Positions 1 to 8,700 of a stretch of DNA of 14,502 bases are shown piece after piece. Each line of letters opens with the position of its first letter. Position 1 is the first letter of the stretch. The translations under genes and the position numbers were made by a program. The stretch comes from a bacterium (lineage in GTDB: Bacteria > Verrucomicrobiota > Verrucomicrobiae > Opitutales > Opitutaceae), in assembly GCA_021780625.1 (NCBI GenBank), contig JAJXYI010000517.1:1-14502 (forward strand). Direction: 5' to 3'. Below the pieces are notes generated by a model that saw only the letters and a program-made list of their open reading frames with translations, did no database searches and was not told where the DNA came from.

Positions 1-164
1 ACGACGGGGACGGGGCTCTTCAATACCTCCGGCAGCAGTGCATCCCAGGGCGAAGGAGCCTCCCCGGCCACAAGGGCTGGCAGATGGACAGCCGTGATGG
101 CAGCGACCAGTCGCAGGATCGTGCATATGGAACCGTCCACACGGGCAGATGTGCTCGATTTCAC
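1..164 (-). CDS. Signal-peptide protein, next gene of the secretion operon (partial, C-terminus outside window)
   Basis: Only the first 54 codons are inside the window. The start is a GTG at 164-162 that overlaps the TGA of the upstream GspM-like gene (GTGA). A good Shine-Dalgarno sequence, GGGAGG at 175-170 on the minus strand, lies five bases before it. The translation begins MKSSTSARVDGSI, followed by a hydrophobic stretch around residues 14-33 (ILRLVAAITAVHLPALVAG), then EAPSPWDALLPEV. This fits a Sec signal peptide with cleavage near AGEA, so the product is probably exported to the periplasm or outer membrane. From its place after the L- and M-like genes it could be the secretin (GspD/PilQ), a GspN/C-like or PilP-like component, or an unrelated exported protein. 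Nothing visible decides between these. A second in-frame GTG at 140-138 would give a shorter signal peptide. Confidence 0.7.
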   Translation of the reverse strand, partial: MKSSTSARVDGSICTILRLVAAITAVHLPALVAGEAPSPWDALLPEVLKSPVPV

Positions 165-736
165 TGCCGCCTCCCTTCCGATTCCCTGACTGCCACCGGC
201 TGAGCCAGACCCAATCGCATCGAAACGGTGCGGCCGCTCTCCGCCATCAGGTCGCAGGTCTCGACACGGGCATACGGATACAGCGCCTCGGCCTCGCCAA
301 GCCAGGTGAGCAGCGCGTTCAGGCTCTCCCCACTTGCGCGCAGCGCAACTCGCTGGACGCGCACCGGCCGTCCAGCCACGACCACCGATACCGGCTCAGG
401 CGTGGTGACTTGGTCCGTGATCAACCCCAGTTTTCGCTGAGCCAGCTCTTCCAGGGCCGCGCGCATCGCTCCCCCGACGGAGCGCTCCGGCACAGGCTTC
501 GCAAGATGCGGCCGCCACGCGTTCAGGAAGCGCAGGATCGGAGGATGCGCCACGTTCAGGTCCGCGGTCCGACGATCTTCCGCCGCGCACGCGGTCTCGG
601 CTGCGGCCCGCTGTCGGCCAAGGTCCGAGAGCCGTGCCCGTTCCCGTCCGCGCCAGCCGACGACGGCGATCACTCCGACTGCCGTTGCCACCATGAGCAC
701 GATCAGCACGAACAAGGTGGTTCTGAACGGATTCAT
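161..736 (-). CDS. GspM/PilO-like inner-membrane assembly protein
   Basis: A 191-residue protein. The ATG at 736-734 overlaps the stop of the preceding GspL-like gene (ATGA), and AAGGGA lies seven bases upstream. A longer in-frame reading from 781 is possible, but it would overlap the previous gene by 49 bases. The layout is a short cytoplasmic tip (MNPFR), one transmembrane helix at about residues 7-27, an Arg/Glu/Ala-rich coiled-coil-like segment at about 28-62, and a C-terminal periplasmic domain at about 100-185 with an alternating beta/alpha pattern. That is the architecture of GspM and PilO, which pair with GspL/PilN to form the inner-membrane platform linking the ATPase to pseudopilus assembly. 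Sequence identity within this family is always low, so the call rests on architecture and on its place directly after a PilM/PilN-like gene. PilO is the closest alternative name. Confidence 0.65.
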   Translation of the reverse strand: MNPFRTTLFVLIVLMVATAVGVIAVVGWRGRERARLSDLGRQRAAAETACAAEDRRTADLNVAHPPILRFLNAWRPHLAKPVPERSVGGAMRAALEELAQRKLGLITDQVTTPEPVSVVVAGRPVRVQRVALRASGESLNALLTWLGEAEALYPYARVETCDLMAESGRTVSMRLGLAQPVAVRESEGRRQ

Positions 737-2222
737 GTCCGCGTCCCTTCTCCAGACATCGGAGGCATGATCAGCCGCCACCGGTAACTCAGTCCCCGGC
801 CCGCCGGCACCGGGACCGAACGTTCGCCGATTTGAAAATCGAGGCCCAACACCGTCTTTTCCAGCGCACGGGCAGTTGCCACCTGCGCCTCGTCACCACC
901 GACCAGCACGAATTCGAGCGCCATCTGCGGGCTGCCTTCGTCGAGATGTGCGGAAAACGATTCCAGTGCGACTCCCGGCGGCAAGGATCCGAGTACGTCG
1001 ACCAACAGTCGTTGAGCGTGGTAATTCGCGCCGATCCAGGAGCGGACCGCCTCCGCCTGGGTGCGCTCGGCCCGCATGCGCTCGCCCTCCCGACGGTGGA
1101 CCGCAGCCCGGTCGTTCGAGATCCGGATCGCACGGAGTTCCGCATCGGTTCGCCACCGCGCGACGAGCGCCGACCAGGTCAACACACCGAGCGCAAGCAA
1201 CAGGAGCAATTCGCAGCCAAGTGCCGACCACACCCACTTTCGCCAGCACCCGGGCAGCGCGCTGCGCTCCGCGTGAACACCGGGATTCAGATCGTGAGTC
1301 ACACAATCGGACAGGGCCGCCACTACGCCGTCCATCGCCGTCGCATCCTCGCTTTCCTTCAGCACCTGGGCGCACAACTCGGCTCCCACGATCGCGCCAT
1401 CCAGAAGCTCGGGCGGGCCGAGATAACGCACGGGACGATCGCCATTGTCCCGCAAAAACCGCGCCAGGTCGCGCGGCACTTCCGCCGGCCGGGCCGAAGC
1501 CTGGCGGGGAACCGGGCTGCCTTCCCTGCCTCCATGTCCCACCGCGACCAGATCGCCCTCGAAGGCATTCACCAGCAGCACGCTCATGCCGTCGGTAACC
1601 AGGAGGTCGCGATCGAGCGCGTGGTTTCGGTGGTAGTTGAACCAGTGCTCGAGCTGCGAGGCCACCCCGAGTCGGACGCCCGCCACCCGCAGTCCGGCGG
1701 CGGCGACATCGGCAAGCATGTCGTCGACGTCCTTGCGACGGCAGGAGAACACGATCGAGCGGTCGAGCGTGGGGTGATCGACGGCGGCATAGACGAAATC
1801 CGCCTTGGGCTGGCTCACGAGCAGTTCGGGTTCGTCGCGCAGGACCCGAAAGCGGTCAAAGGCGGTGTCGCCGGGCTGGCGGGCGGCGCGCGGTGCAATC
1901 TGGGCCTGCCAGCCCAGAGTGAGGACCACCACGGCCCATGCGACATGGGCACGCGCGGCCTCAGCCGCCACCGCCCGCACAAGTTCGCCCCGGTCGCGTG
2001 CCGCGAACTGCCGGCTCTCTCCGAGCCGGGTGGACCGGCCTCCCTCAAATCGCACCAGCTGGGTGGCCGCCCGGTCGCGCGCAAGCGCAAGCACAAGGAC
2101 CGTCTGACCCTCGAGACGCCGCGACAGCGGAACCGTCGGATCAGAGGGCCTCGGGCGATAGGCGGCCCCGTTCACCAACTCGACGAACGCGCCTGCAACC
2201 TCGCGGAATGAAAGGGGCGTCG

Positions 2223-2226
<4 letters not shown>
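733..2226 (-). CDS. GspL-like protein: PilM-like cytoplasmic domain plus PilN-like periplasmic domain
   Basis: A 497-residue protein starting at ATG 2226-2224, which overlaps the stop of the PilT-like ATPase gene (ATGA). An upstream in-frame start at 2334 is rejected because it would extend far into that gene. Residues ~40-300 resemble a degenerate actin-like (PilM/GspL cytoplasmic) domain: strands such as QTVLVLALAR and AVVVLTLGW, a VAAAGLRVAGVRLGVAS segment near 174-190, and DLLVTDGMSVLLVN near 207-220, in the usual place of the second phosphate-binding strand. One transmembrane helix lies at about 331-357. It is followed by an Arg/Glu-rich coiled coil (~360-400) and a PilN-like domain beginning ANYHAQRLLVDVLGSLPPGV. 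In type IV pili these are two genes, pilM and pilN; in type II secretion they are one gene, gspL. The protein would recruit the ATPase and pair with the following GspM-like protein. Family placement is by architecture and context. Confidence 0.7.
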
Positions 2227-3244
<1,018 letters not shown>

Positions 3245-3248
<4 letters not shown>

Positions 3249-4573
3249 GGCGAGAGGGCCAGGCTGAGGGTCGGGCCGGCGCTCATGACTGCACCGCCCT
3301 GCGAAGAAATCCGACCCACCCGACCGAGGCCGGGCCGCTCGGGAACACCAAACTCGAACGAACCCCCCGGATAGGCATCGGAGACCAGGGCAGGGCCGGA
3401 CAACAATTCAGGGGGCCCCAGTTTTGCAGGTGCACGCTGGAAGATCCATGCAGCGGGCGAGGCGACGCACCCACCCGAGGCGATCGCCTCGGCCGAGACG
3501 CGGTTCTCCGCGCTCCATGCGGCAGCCGCCTCCGGCTGGAACAGGGGCGACAGGTCCTCCGACACCGAGAGGCCGGCAAAGGAACAGGCGAGCGCGGGAA
3601 GGACATTCGCGGCGTCGGGGCCGAACAGCGACGCCAGCGACGCCGGCCAGGCCACCCGTACGTGCACGGTCCCCGCGCGAACCGCCAGGTAAGCCGCGAG
3701 GTCGACCGGGACCACCGACCCCGACGGCAATTCATCCGCGCCCCAGACCAGGACCGGCGACCCCAGATCGATTCCAACCTCGAACGCCACCCGCTCGCTG
3801 GGCTCGTAGGCCTGGATGCGACCGCCGTCCACCGTCACCAACCATCGGATACGTCCGTCCGGTAGCGGCTCGGCGGTTTCGCCCGCGCCGCCCGGATATT
3901 CGGTCCAGGCCGTCCCGTGGAAGCCGCGGGCGAGTTCGGCCGCGGTCGCATTCACGGAAGCGGCGCCCTCTCCGACGGCCGTGGAGCCGGGGCCCGCGAT
4001 GTGCACGCGCATGCCGTCGGGTGACGACGCCGACACCGCCAGCGTGGCAGCCCCGGCCGCCGGAACCAGCATGGATGCCGGCACATGCGAGCCGGACGCC
4101 GGCTGAATCACCGGCGGGTTGAGCAGGATCGGCCGCGCCGGCAGGGCCAGGGGCGTTGCGCCGACCTGGGCAGCCCCGGCCAGCAGCTCCCATCCGGCCC
4201 CTCCCACCCTTCCGGCCTCCGGGCCCGGGGAAGACTTGAGGACCCCAAGGACGACAGGGGAATCAGGCGCCGCGGATGAAAGGCGTTCGACTGGTGCAGC
4301 CGGCGATGGCGGCACAGCCGGATTCGCGTCGACCTGGAGGATCGGAGCGCGGCTCGGATCGATGCCCGACACCAGGGCTTCATCCTGCACGGACCGCCAG
4401 GCCTCGCGCCGCGACCGCTCGCCCGTACGGTGCTGGAGCCTGGCCAGCACTCCGGAAGCCGCCAGGATCGGGCCCAGCACCAGAGCGACGACCACCAGGA
4501 CCACAAGCACCTCAGCCAGCGTGAAGGCGCCCTGCGCTCGATAAGGCCGGAGACTCGGGATCGCGACTCTCAT
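3245..4573 (-). CDS. Large pseudopilin-like protein (fifth prepilin-type gene of the operon)
   Basis: A 442-residue protein starting at ATG 4573-4571, which overlaps the upstream stop (ATGA). The N-terminus carries a class III prepilin signal, QGAFTLAEVLVVLVVVALVL at about residues 14-33. Cleavage before F17 puts Glu21 at +5, but the residue before the cut is Ala16 rather than the usual Gly (Gly15 is one further back). After the helix comes a long passenger of about 400 residues, very rich in Ala, Pro, Gly, Ser and Val (for example VPPSPAAPVERLSSAAPDSP), with few charged residues and three cysteines. This is much longer than standard GspH/I/J passengers. It presumably sits in the pseudopilus as a minor or tip component, or presents an extracellular domain; that is inference. 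No named domain is recognised beyond the prepilin signal. Confidence 0.75.
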
Positions 4574-5916
4574 GGCAGGACCGGGTTTGCGCAGGCGTAC
4601 CGCACGAGCGGCATGAGCGCCTCGAGGGAGGGCGACATGGCAAGGTCGGCCACGACGGCGCCTGCGGCGACCTCCGTCGATGAGGCCGCATATGCGAGAT
4701 GTGCGACATGCATCGCCGGACCGGCGGGGGCGGAAAACCTGCAGCCCGGATTGAGGAACAGGGCCCCGTTCCAAACCGAACCGGGGCTTGCCTGAAGCCC
4801 GGCATTGAAGGCAAAGAGCGCAGTTGGACGGCGCACACCGGCGAGCTCGATCGTCAAGCCCGCGCCCGCCTCACCCAGCAGCACGACAAGCAGAGCCGGA
4901 GCCGTGTCGTCGCCTACACTGTCCAGGATCGTCACCTTCTGCCCGGGCGCCATGACCGCGATCAGGATCAGGTTTCCCCGCGCGGACTGACCCGCCCAGG
5001 CGCCTTCCCCCGCGGTGCCGACATCAAGTTGCCCGCCGTCCGGGGTTCGCACGAAACCCGAGAGGCGCGCGGTCTCCGACTCCGGTACCCCGAGGTCGTG
5101 CCTGAGGGCCGGGCCCGCCGCCAATGCCGCGCGGTTCACGAAGTCCTGGGACCCCAGGTATCCGCAGAGCAGACTCAGACCGGCCCGCCTGCGGTAGTGG
5201 TAGGGGCGGGCGCCGCCGGTGAGCAGCCCCGTGAGTTGGAACGGATCGCGACCCGCGGCCAGGCCGGGTGGAAGCGCGCTCACCGGGGCCGCCGGTTCGG
5301 CCACAGCCGCGGTCATCCCGATCTCCGACGGCAATTCGTACGCAAGAACTGGATACCGACTGAGCGGCACCTCGACGATCCTGCATTCCAGGCGGACGGT
5401 GGTGGTTCGCTCGACCCCGAGCCAGCGGCGGCGACACGAGAACGACCAAGCCTGGGGGGCGTGTTCGACGACGCGACGACCCATCATGGCCCGCAGCTGC
5501 GGCCCGGCGACCGAAAGCAACCCCGGACCTGGAGGGGCCGGAACGGCGGCCTCCGCGAGACCGGACGGGTACGGAGGATAGGAAGGGAAGGCAGTCGGCG
5601 CACCGGTCACCAGAATTTCGACCCCGCCCGCATCGAGCCGGGCCAGCGCCTCGCCCGCCAGCGCCGCCGGATCCGCGGAAGCGGGAGCGCGCCCGCTCTC
5701 GACTGCGGCCAGCGTGGTTTCAGAGACAACCCGCTCCAGCCTCCGCGACAGGATGCCCTCCTGCCGTGAGCTGTCGTAGGCCCGCGAGACGATCGCGGCG
5801 TTCGCGACGATCAGGGCGCGCAGGCCGGCGATCGCTGCGATCCAGCACAGAGCAAGCATTGCAACGATCGCGACAAAGCCGCGCGGCCTGGTGGGGCGGT
5901 TTGCTGACGTGCTCAT
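4570..5916 (-). CDS. GspK/PilX-like minor pseudopilin
   Basis: A 448-residue protein starting at ATG 5916-5914, overlapping the upstream stop (ATGA). A longer in-frame start at 5991 would run into the upstream gene. The N-terminus is MSTSANRPTRPRGFVAIVAM followed by LALCWIAAIAG: a basic leader, RG|F prepilin-type cleavage site at 13/14, then a hydrophobic helix. Position +5 is Val18, not Glu. Lack of Glu+5 is a known hallmark of GspK, the tip pseudopilin of type II secretion, which is also the largest one (~300 residues classically; this one is longer). The passenger holds an Arg-rich patch (CRRRWLGVERTT), an aromatic stretch (PYHYRRR), several Cys, and a Gly/Ala/Pro-rich body. The order J-like, K-like matches gsp operons and supports the call. 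PilX-like is the alternative. Sequence similarity beyond the N-terminus was not recognised. Confidence 0.65.
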   Translation of the reverse strand: MSTSANRPTRPRGFVAIVAMLALCWIAAIAGLRALIVANAAIVSRAYDSSRQEGILSRRLERVVSETTLAAVESGRAPASADPAALAGEALARLDAGGVEILVTGAPTAFPSYPPYPSGLAEAAVPAPPGPGLLSVAGPQLRAMMGRRVVEHAPQAWSFSCRRRWLGVERTTTVRLECRIVEVPLSRYPVLAYELPSEIGMTAAVAEPAAPVSALPPGLAAGRDPFQLTGLLTGGARPYHYRRRAGLSLLCGYLGSQDFVNRAALAAGPALRHDLGVPESETARLSGFVRTPDGGQLDVGTAGEGAWAGQSARGNLILIAVMAPGQKVTILDSVGDDTAPALLVVLLGEAGAGLTIELAGVRRPTALFAFNAGLQASPGSVWNGALFLNPGCRFSAPAGPAMHVAHLAYAASSTEVAAGAVVADLAMSPSLEALMPLVRYACANPVLP

Positions 5917-6737
5917 GGATTTGGGCTCAGTAGGTATCCAAACCGGGAGAATGCACCCGCCTCGCCGGGCTCGCCACGGCTGCCGGGCCAAAGCCAGGGA
6001 TCAGGAAAGAATCCCATCGCCGGCCCCTCCTCGCCCAGCGCGTCCGCAGGATTGAAACGAAACCAGGTGTGAACGGCGCCGACGAACCCGGTTCGTCGTC
6101 CGACGGGATCGGCAAATGCATAGGCGTCATCGGACCCTTCCGCGTCCCAGAGCCTGACGCTGCGCACCGTGTACGTGGCGACCCCGCCGGACGGCGACGC
6201 CACGGACGCCGGTTCGCTGGTGACCTGCACCAGGCAGAGCGGGGCAAGCACGCCGTTTCGGGGCCCGAGCGCGAGGACCGTGAAATCGTCCGCCGCGGCC
6301 GCGGTACGCTCTGGGCCGAGTTGCGAGGCATACGCGGCATAGAAAGAGGCGGCGTCTCCAGGCAGACCGGCGTCCAGGACGAGCTCCGGCAGACGCGCCA
6401 GGGCAAGCGGACGGCGCAGGCTGGGCGGGGCCGCGGACTCGAGCCCCGCGTGGCGACCGCCGAAAACGTACACGCAACGCGCCGCGGCCAGGTGCCGGCC
6501 GAGGGTCGCGTGCAGGCGGACCGCAGCCGGAAAGGCAGCGTAGGTGGGGGCAACCGGAAGCGTCCGTCCCCCGACCGAAATTCGCGCTGGGATGTCGCGA
6601 CGAATCGCCCCCAGCCAGGTCGCCAGCACCAGGCCTCCGACGACGCCGAGCAGGAGCATCGCGATCAGCAGTTCCCCGAGCACCATGCCGTGTCCAGAGC
6701 GGATGGAAGCCTCCGGGGCCTTTTCCTTCAGCGCCAT
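5913..6737 (-). CDS. GspJ-like minor pseudopilin
   Basis: A 274-residue protein starting at ATG 6737, four bases after the stop of the upstream pseudopilin gene, with a clear Shine-Dalgarno GGAGG at 6750-6746 (minus strand). The prepilin signal reads GHGMVLGELLIAMLLLG: cleavage after Gly17 gives Met1 with Glu22 at +5, the canonical layout, although Met is less common than Phe as first residue. A single helix (~18-40) is followed by a ~230-residue soluble domain with strand-like segments (FTVLALGPRNGVLAPLCLVQ, VATYTVRSVRLWD) and two cysteines. Size and N-terminus resemble GspJ/PilW minor pseudopilins. The product would be processed by a prepilin peptidase, which is not encoded in the window, and inserted in the inner membrane before joining the pseudopilus tip complex. 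Confidence 0.72.
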   Translation of the reverse strand: MALKEKAPEASIRSGHGMVLGELLIAMLLLGVVGGLVLATWLGAIRRDIPARISVGGRTLPVAPTYAAFPAAVRLHATLGRHLAAARCVYVFGGRHAGLESAAPPSLRRPLALARLPELVLDAGLPGDAASFYAAYASQLGPERTAAAADDFTVLALGPRNGVLAPLCLVQVTSEPASVASPSGGVATYTVRSVRLWDAEGSDDAYAFADPVGRRTGFVGAVHTWFRFNPADALGEEGPAMGFFPDPWLWPGSRGEPGEAGAFSRFGYLLSPNP

Positions 6738-6741
6738 GGGG

Positions 6742-7131
6742 TCAGCCTCCGTAATCGACGGGCGCCCCGTCGTGGTACACCGTCGTCGTCCCCCGGACGG
6801 GGCCGGAGAGACCGAGTGTGTATCCGCCCTGTAGGGACAGATAATCCGAGGCGCGGCCGTCGATCACCTGTGCCTCTACGAGGAGCTGGAACCGCGCGGC
6901 ATCGTCGGCCGACGCGGCCCACCGGTCGGCGGCGTCGGGGTCGACCAGCGCGTAGGAGCAGCGCGCGGCGTTCAGGATCCGGGCCTTGCCCACCGCCGCC
7001 TCCTGGCGCGCAACCGGGACCATGCGTCCGAATCCGCCCACCAGCACAGCGCCGAGGATGCCCGTGACCACCACCACCACGATGACCTCGGCGAGGCTGA
7101 AGGCCCGCCTCGTTCGATCACGGCCTGACAT
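6742..7131 (-). CDS. Small pseudopilin (GspH/GspI-like)
   Basis: A 129-residue protein. Its start at 7131 lies inside the end of the upstream pilin gene (14-base overlap), and no better in-frame start is visible. The N-terminus MSGRDRTRRAFSLAEVIVVV is a prepilin signal with two Arg before the cleavage site, Glu15 at +5 and a long Val-rich helix to about residue 32. The residue before the cut is Ala10, whereas Gly is nearly always used. The ~95-residue passenger includes ARFQLLVEAQVIDGRASDY and a Tyr/Gly-rich end. Length fits GspH or GspI, or a small type IV pilin; which of these cannot be decided by eye. It lies second in the operon directly after the GspG-like gene, as gspH does in classical operons. 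Confidence 0.75.
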   Translation of the reverse strand: MSGRDRTRRAFSLAEVIVVVVVTGILGAVLVGGFGRMVPVARQEAAVGKARILNAARCSYALVDPDAADRWAASADDAARFQLLVEAQVIDGRASDYLSLQGGYTLGLSGPVRGTTTVYHDGAPVDYGG

Positions 7132-7522
7132 TGCGCTGTCCGAGGTTTGCGGTGAAGCGCGGGGCCGAATCGGTCGTGCCTGGCACGAAGGTGTAGGCGG
7201 CCGGGTTCAGATTCTTTTCAAGCCGGATCTCCATGGTCGCGCCCCCTTCGACCGTCGCGGGGACCTCGACGCCGCTGCGGAGCGCATCGATGGCGGCCGT
7301 GGCCGAGGCATAGGTGCTCGTGTCGACGCCGCCATTGTACAGCGCACTCATGTATTCGTTGAGCTTGTCGGCATTCCTGACCTTGGCGTGATCCGTGAGC
7401 GCGTCGCGGACACGGTTGACGGTCGGCACGGCGACGGAGGCCAGAAGGCCGATGCAGACGATGACGATAAGGAGCTCCGCCATGGTGAAGCCGCGGCGGC
7501 CGGCGAGGTTTCGAGGTTTCAT
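7118..7522 (-). CDS. GspG-like major pseudopilin / type IV pilin-like protein, first gene of operon
   Basis: A 134-residue protein with a textbook prepilin leader: MKPRNLAGRRGFTMAELLIV, cleavage after Gly11, Phe12 as mature residue 1 and Glu16 at +5. The hydrophobic helix extends through about residue 33 and ends at AVPTVNRV, the usual helix-1 Pro pattern of GspG (PNI/PTV). The remainder is an amphipathic helix (NADKLNEYMSALYNGG) and a short strand-rich end typical of small pseudopilins. As the first gene in the run and the most canonical pilin, it is the best candidate for the major subunit. Start ATG 7522 has no Shine-Dalgarno, and the sequence before it is AT-rich. Its last 14 bases overlap the next pilin gene. 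Confidence 0.85.
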   Translation of the reverse strand: MKPRNLAGRRGFTMAELLIVIVCIGLLASVAVPTVNRVRDALTDHAKVRNADKLNEYMSALYNGGVDTSTYASATAAIDALRSGVEVPATVEGGATMEIRLEKNLNPAAYTFVPGTTDSAPRFTANLGQRNVRP

Positions 7523-7610
7523 TGGGGTAACGTCGTTAAAACAACTTTACCCAACTGATCCCCGGAACACCCGGGTGTCAAAACATTATTTTCGCCAAAT
7601 TTTATTTACC
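7523..7610 (-). promoter_or_regulatory. AT-rich leader/promoter region of the pseudopilin operon
   Basis: This 88-base gap separates the stop of the MBL-fold gene from the first pilin gene, both on the minus strand, and is clearly richer in A/T than the flanking coding DNA. It contains a perfect 12-base palindrome ACACCCGGGTGT (7567-7578), an 11-base inverted repeat TAACG-T-CGTTA (7528-7538), and GGGTAA (7525-7530) facing TTACCC (7547-7552). On the minus strand TTGACA occurs at 7581-7576 and could be a -35 element, but no convincing -10 is seen at 16-18 bases. Function as promoter and possible operator is inferred from position and composition. Neither palindrome is followed by a T-run, so a classical terminator is not supported. 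Confidence 0.4.
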
Positions 7611-8612
7611 CTAAATTACAACCGTGTCCCCCGGCTCGGGCGTTTGGAAAGCCGACTCTGGAAGTCCTGCGCGCAGGCGGGCTTGGTGGAGTCGATGAAC
7701 GGGTTCCTCACGCGGCTCGTCGGTCAGCTGCCAGCAGCCCCAGTGCATTGCGAGGCTGAGGTCCGCGCCGAGATCGAGGTGGATCCGGACGGCCTCGTCC
7801 GGATCGCAGTGTTGCGGAGCCATGAACCAGCGTGGCTCGTAGGCGCCGATGGGGACCAGGGCGAGGTGCGGCGGCCCCAGGCGTTCGCGAATGGCGGGAA
7901 AAAGGCCGGCATCGTAACCAGTGTCGCCGACGAAATGAACCCGCCGCCCGGAGGCTTGCAGGTTGAAGCCCCCCCACAGCCGGCCGTTGCGGGGACCGGT
8001 GAGCCGGTTGCTCCAGTGTCGGGACGGCGTCAGCGTGACGTCGAGGTCCGGGGCGGGCTCACACGACTCCCACCAATCCAGCTCGATCACCCGGGTGAGG
8101 CCGGCCCGGCGGCAGAGCTCGGCGTTGCCCAGCGGGGTGACCACCACGGGCTGCCAGGCGCGGGCGAGGCGCCGAAGCGTGGGCAGGTCGCAATGGTCGT
8201 AATGATCGTGGCTCAGAAGGATCGCGTTGATCCGCGGCAACGACTCGAACGGGATCGCCGGGGGATGCACCCGACGCGGTCCGAGCACACCCGCCGGGCC
8301 CGCCCGGAGGCTCCAGACGGGATCGGTCAGGACAGCAAAGCGAGCGGTTTGAAGCAGGAACGTAGAATGGCCAACCCAGGTGGCCGCGATTGAACCGTCG
8401 GCGGGCGGAGCCGGGGGTGGACGCACGGAGACGGGCACGCTCGCGGGCCAGGGCGCCGGTTTTGAACCGAATTTCCAGCGCAGGATGTCGCGCAACGTCC
8501 GGTTGACGTGACCTCCCGGGTTGAAGAACCGGCGGCCGTCGCAGTGATCCGACCGGGGATGGCCGGCGGCAGCGGTGTCAGGTCCGGGTTGGTCGGTTCG
8601 TTGGATTCCCAT
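7611..8612 (-). CDS. NAPE-PLD-like metallo-beta-lactamase-fold hydrolase
   Basis: A 333-residue protein of the N-acyl-phosphatidylethanolamine phospholipase D-like / UlaG-like branch of the metallo-beta-lactamase fold. Visible motifs: RFFNPGGHVNRTLRDILRWK near the N-terminus (bacterial NAPE-PLD-like lead-in), WVGHSTFLLQ at 79-88, the metal motif SHDHYDH at 134-140 (H135, H137, D139, H140), TPSRHWSNR with H199, HFVGDTGYD with D230, PIGAYEPRWFM at 254-264, and AMHWGCW with H290. Together these give the complete ligand set for two metal ions. Members hydrolyse phosphodiester or lactone bonds; the bacterial substrate is generally unknown, so lipid hydrolysis is only a possibility. No signal peptide is seen, so it is probably cytosolic. 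The start at 8612 keeps the conserved FNP..G lead-in. It is transcribed divergently from rsmD. Confidence 0.85.
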   Translation of the reverse strand: MGIQRTDQPGPDTAAAGHPRSDHCDGRRFFNPGGHVNRTLRDILRWKFGSKPAPWPASVPVSVRPPPAPPADGSIAATWVGHSTFLLQTARFAVLTDPVWSLRAGPAGVLGPRRVHPPAIPFESLPRINAILLSHDHYDHCDLPTLRRLARAWQPVVVTPLGNAELCRRAGLTRVIELDWWESCEPAPDLDVTLTPSRHWSNRLTGPRNGRLWGGFNLQASGRRVHFVGDTGYDAGLFPAIRERLGPPHLALVPIGAYEPRWFMAPQHCDPDEAVRIHLDLGADLSLAMHWGCWQLTDEPREEPVHRLHQARLRAGLPESAFQTPEPGDTVVI

Positions 8613-8700
8613 GGTCCAAGCCTCTCCGCCCGTTTCACCACGTCAAATCGGTGTCGCCTTTGCCGTTGCAACCCCGGCGGCCGGGCCTTGTCTCGCCCCC

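Noticed and set aside
832..2211. Long plus-strand open frame (459 codons) opposite the GspL-like gene
   Set aside because: It is antisense to a gene with recognisable domain layout and correct ATGA junctions; its translation is Arg/His/Gln-rich and without domain pattern, as expected for shadows in GC-rich DNA.
7587..7597. TATTTTCGCCA shared between 7587-7597 and 12137-12147, both upstream of minus-strand genes
   Set aside because: An 11-base match in a 14.5-kb window is expected several times by chance, and distances to the two starts differ (about 65 versus 21 bases).
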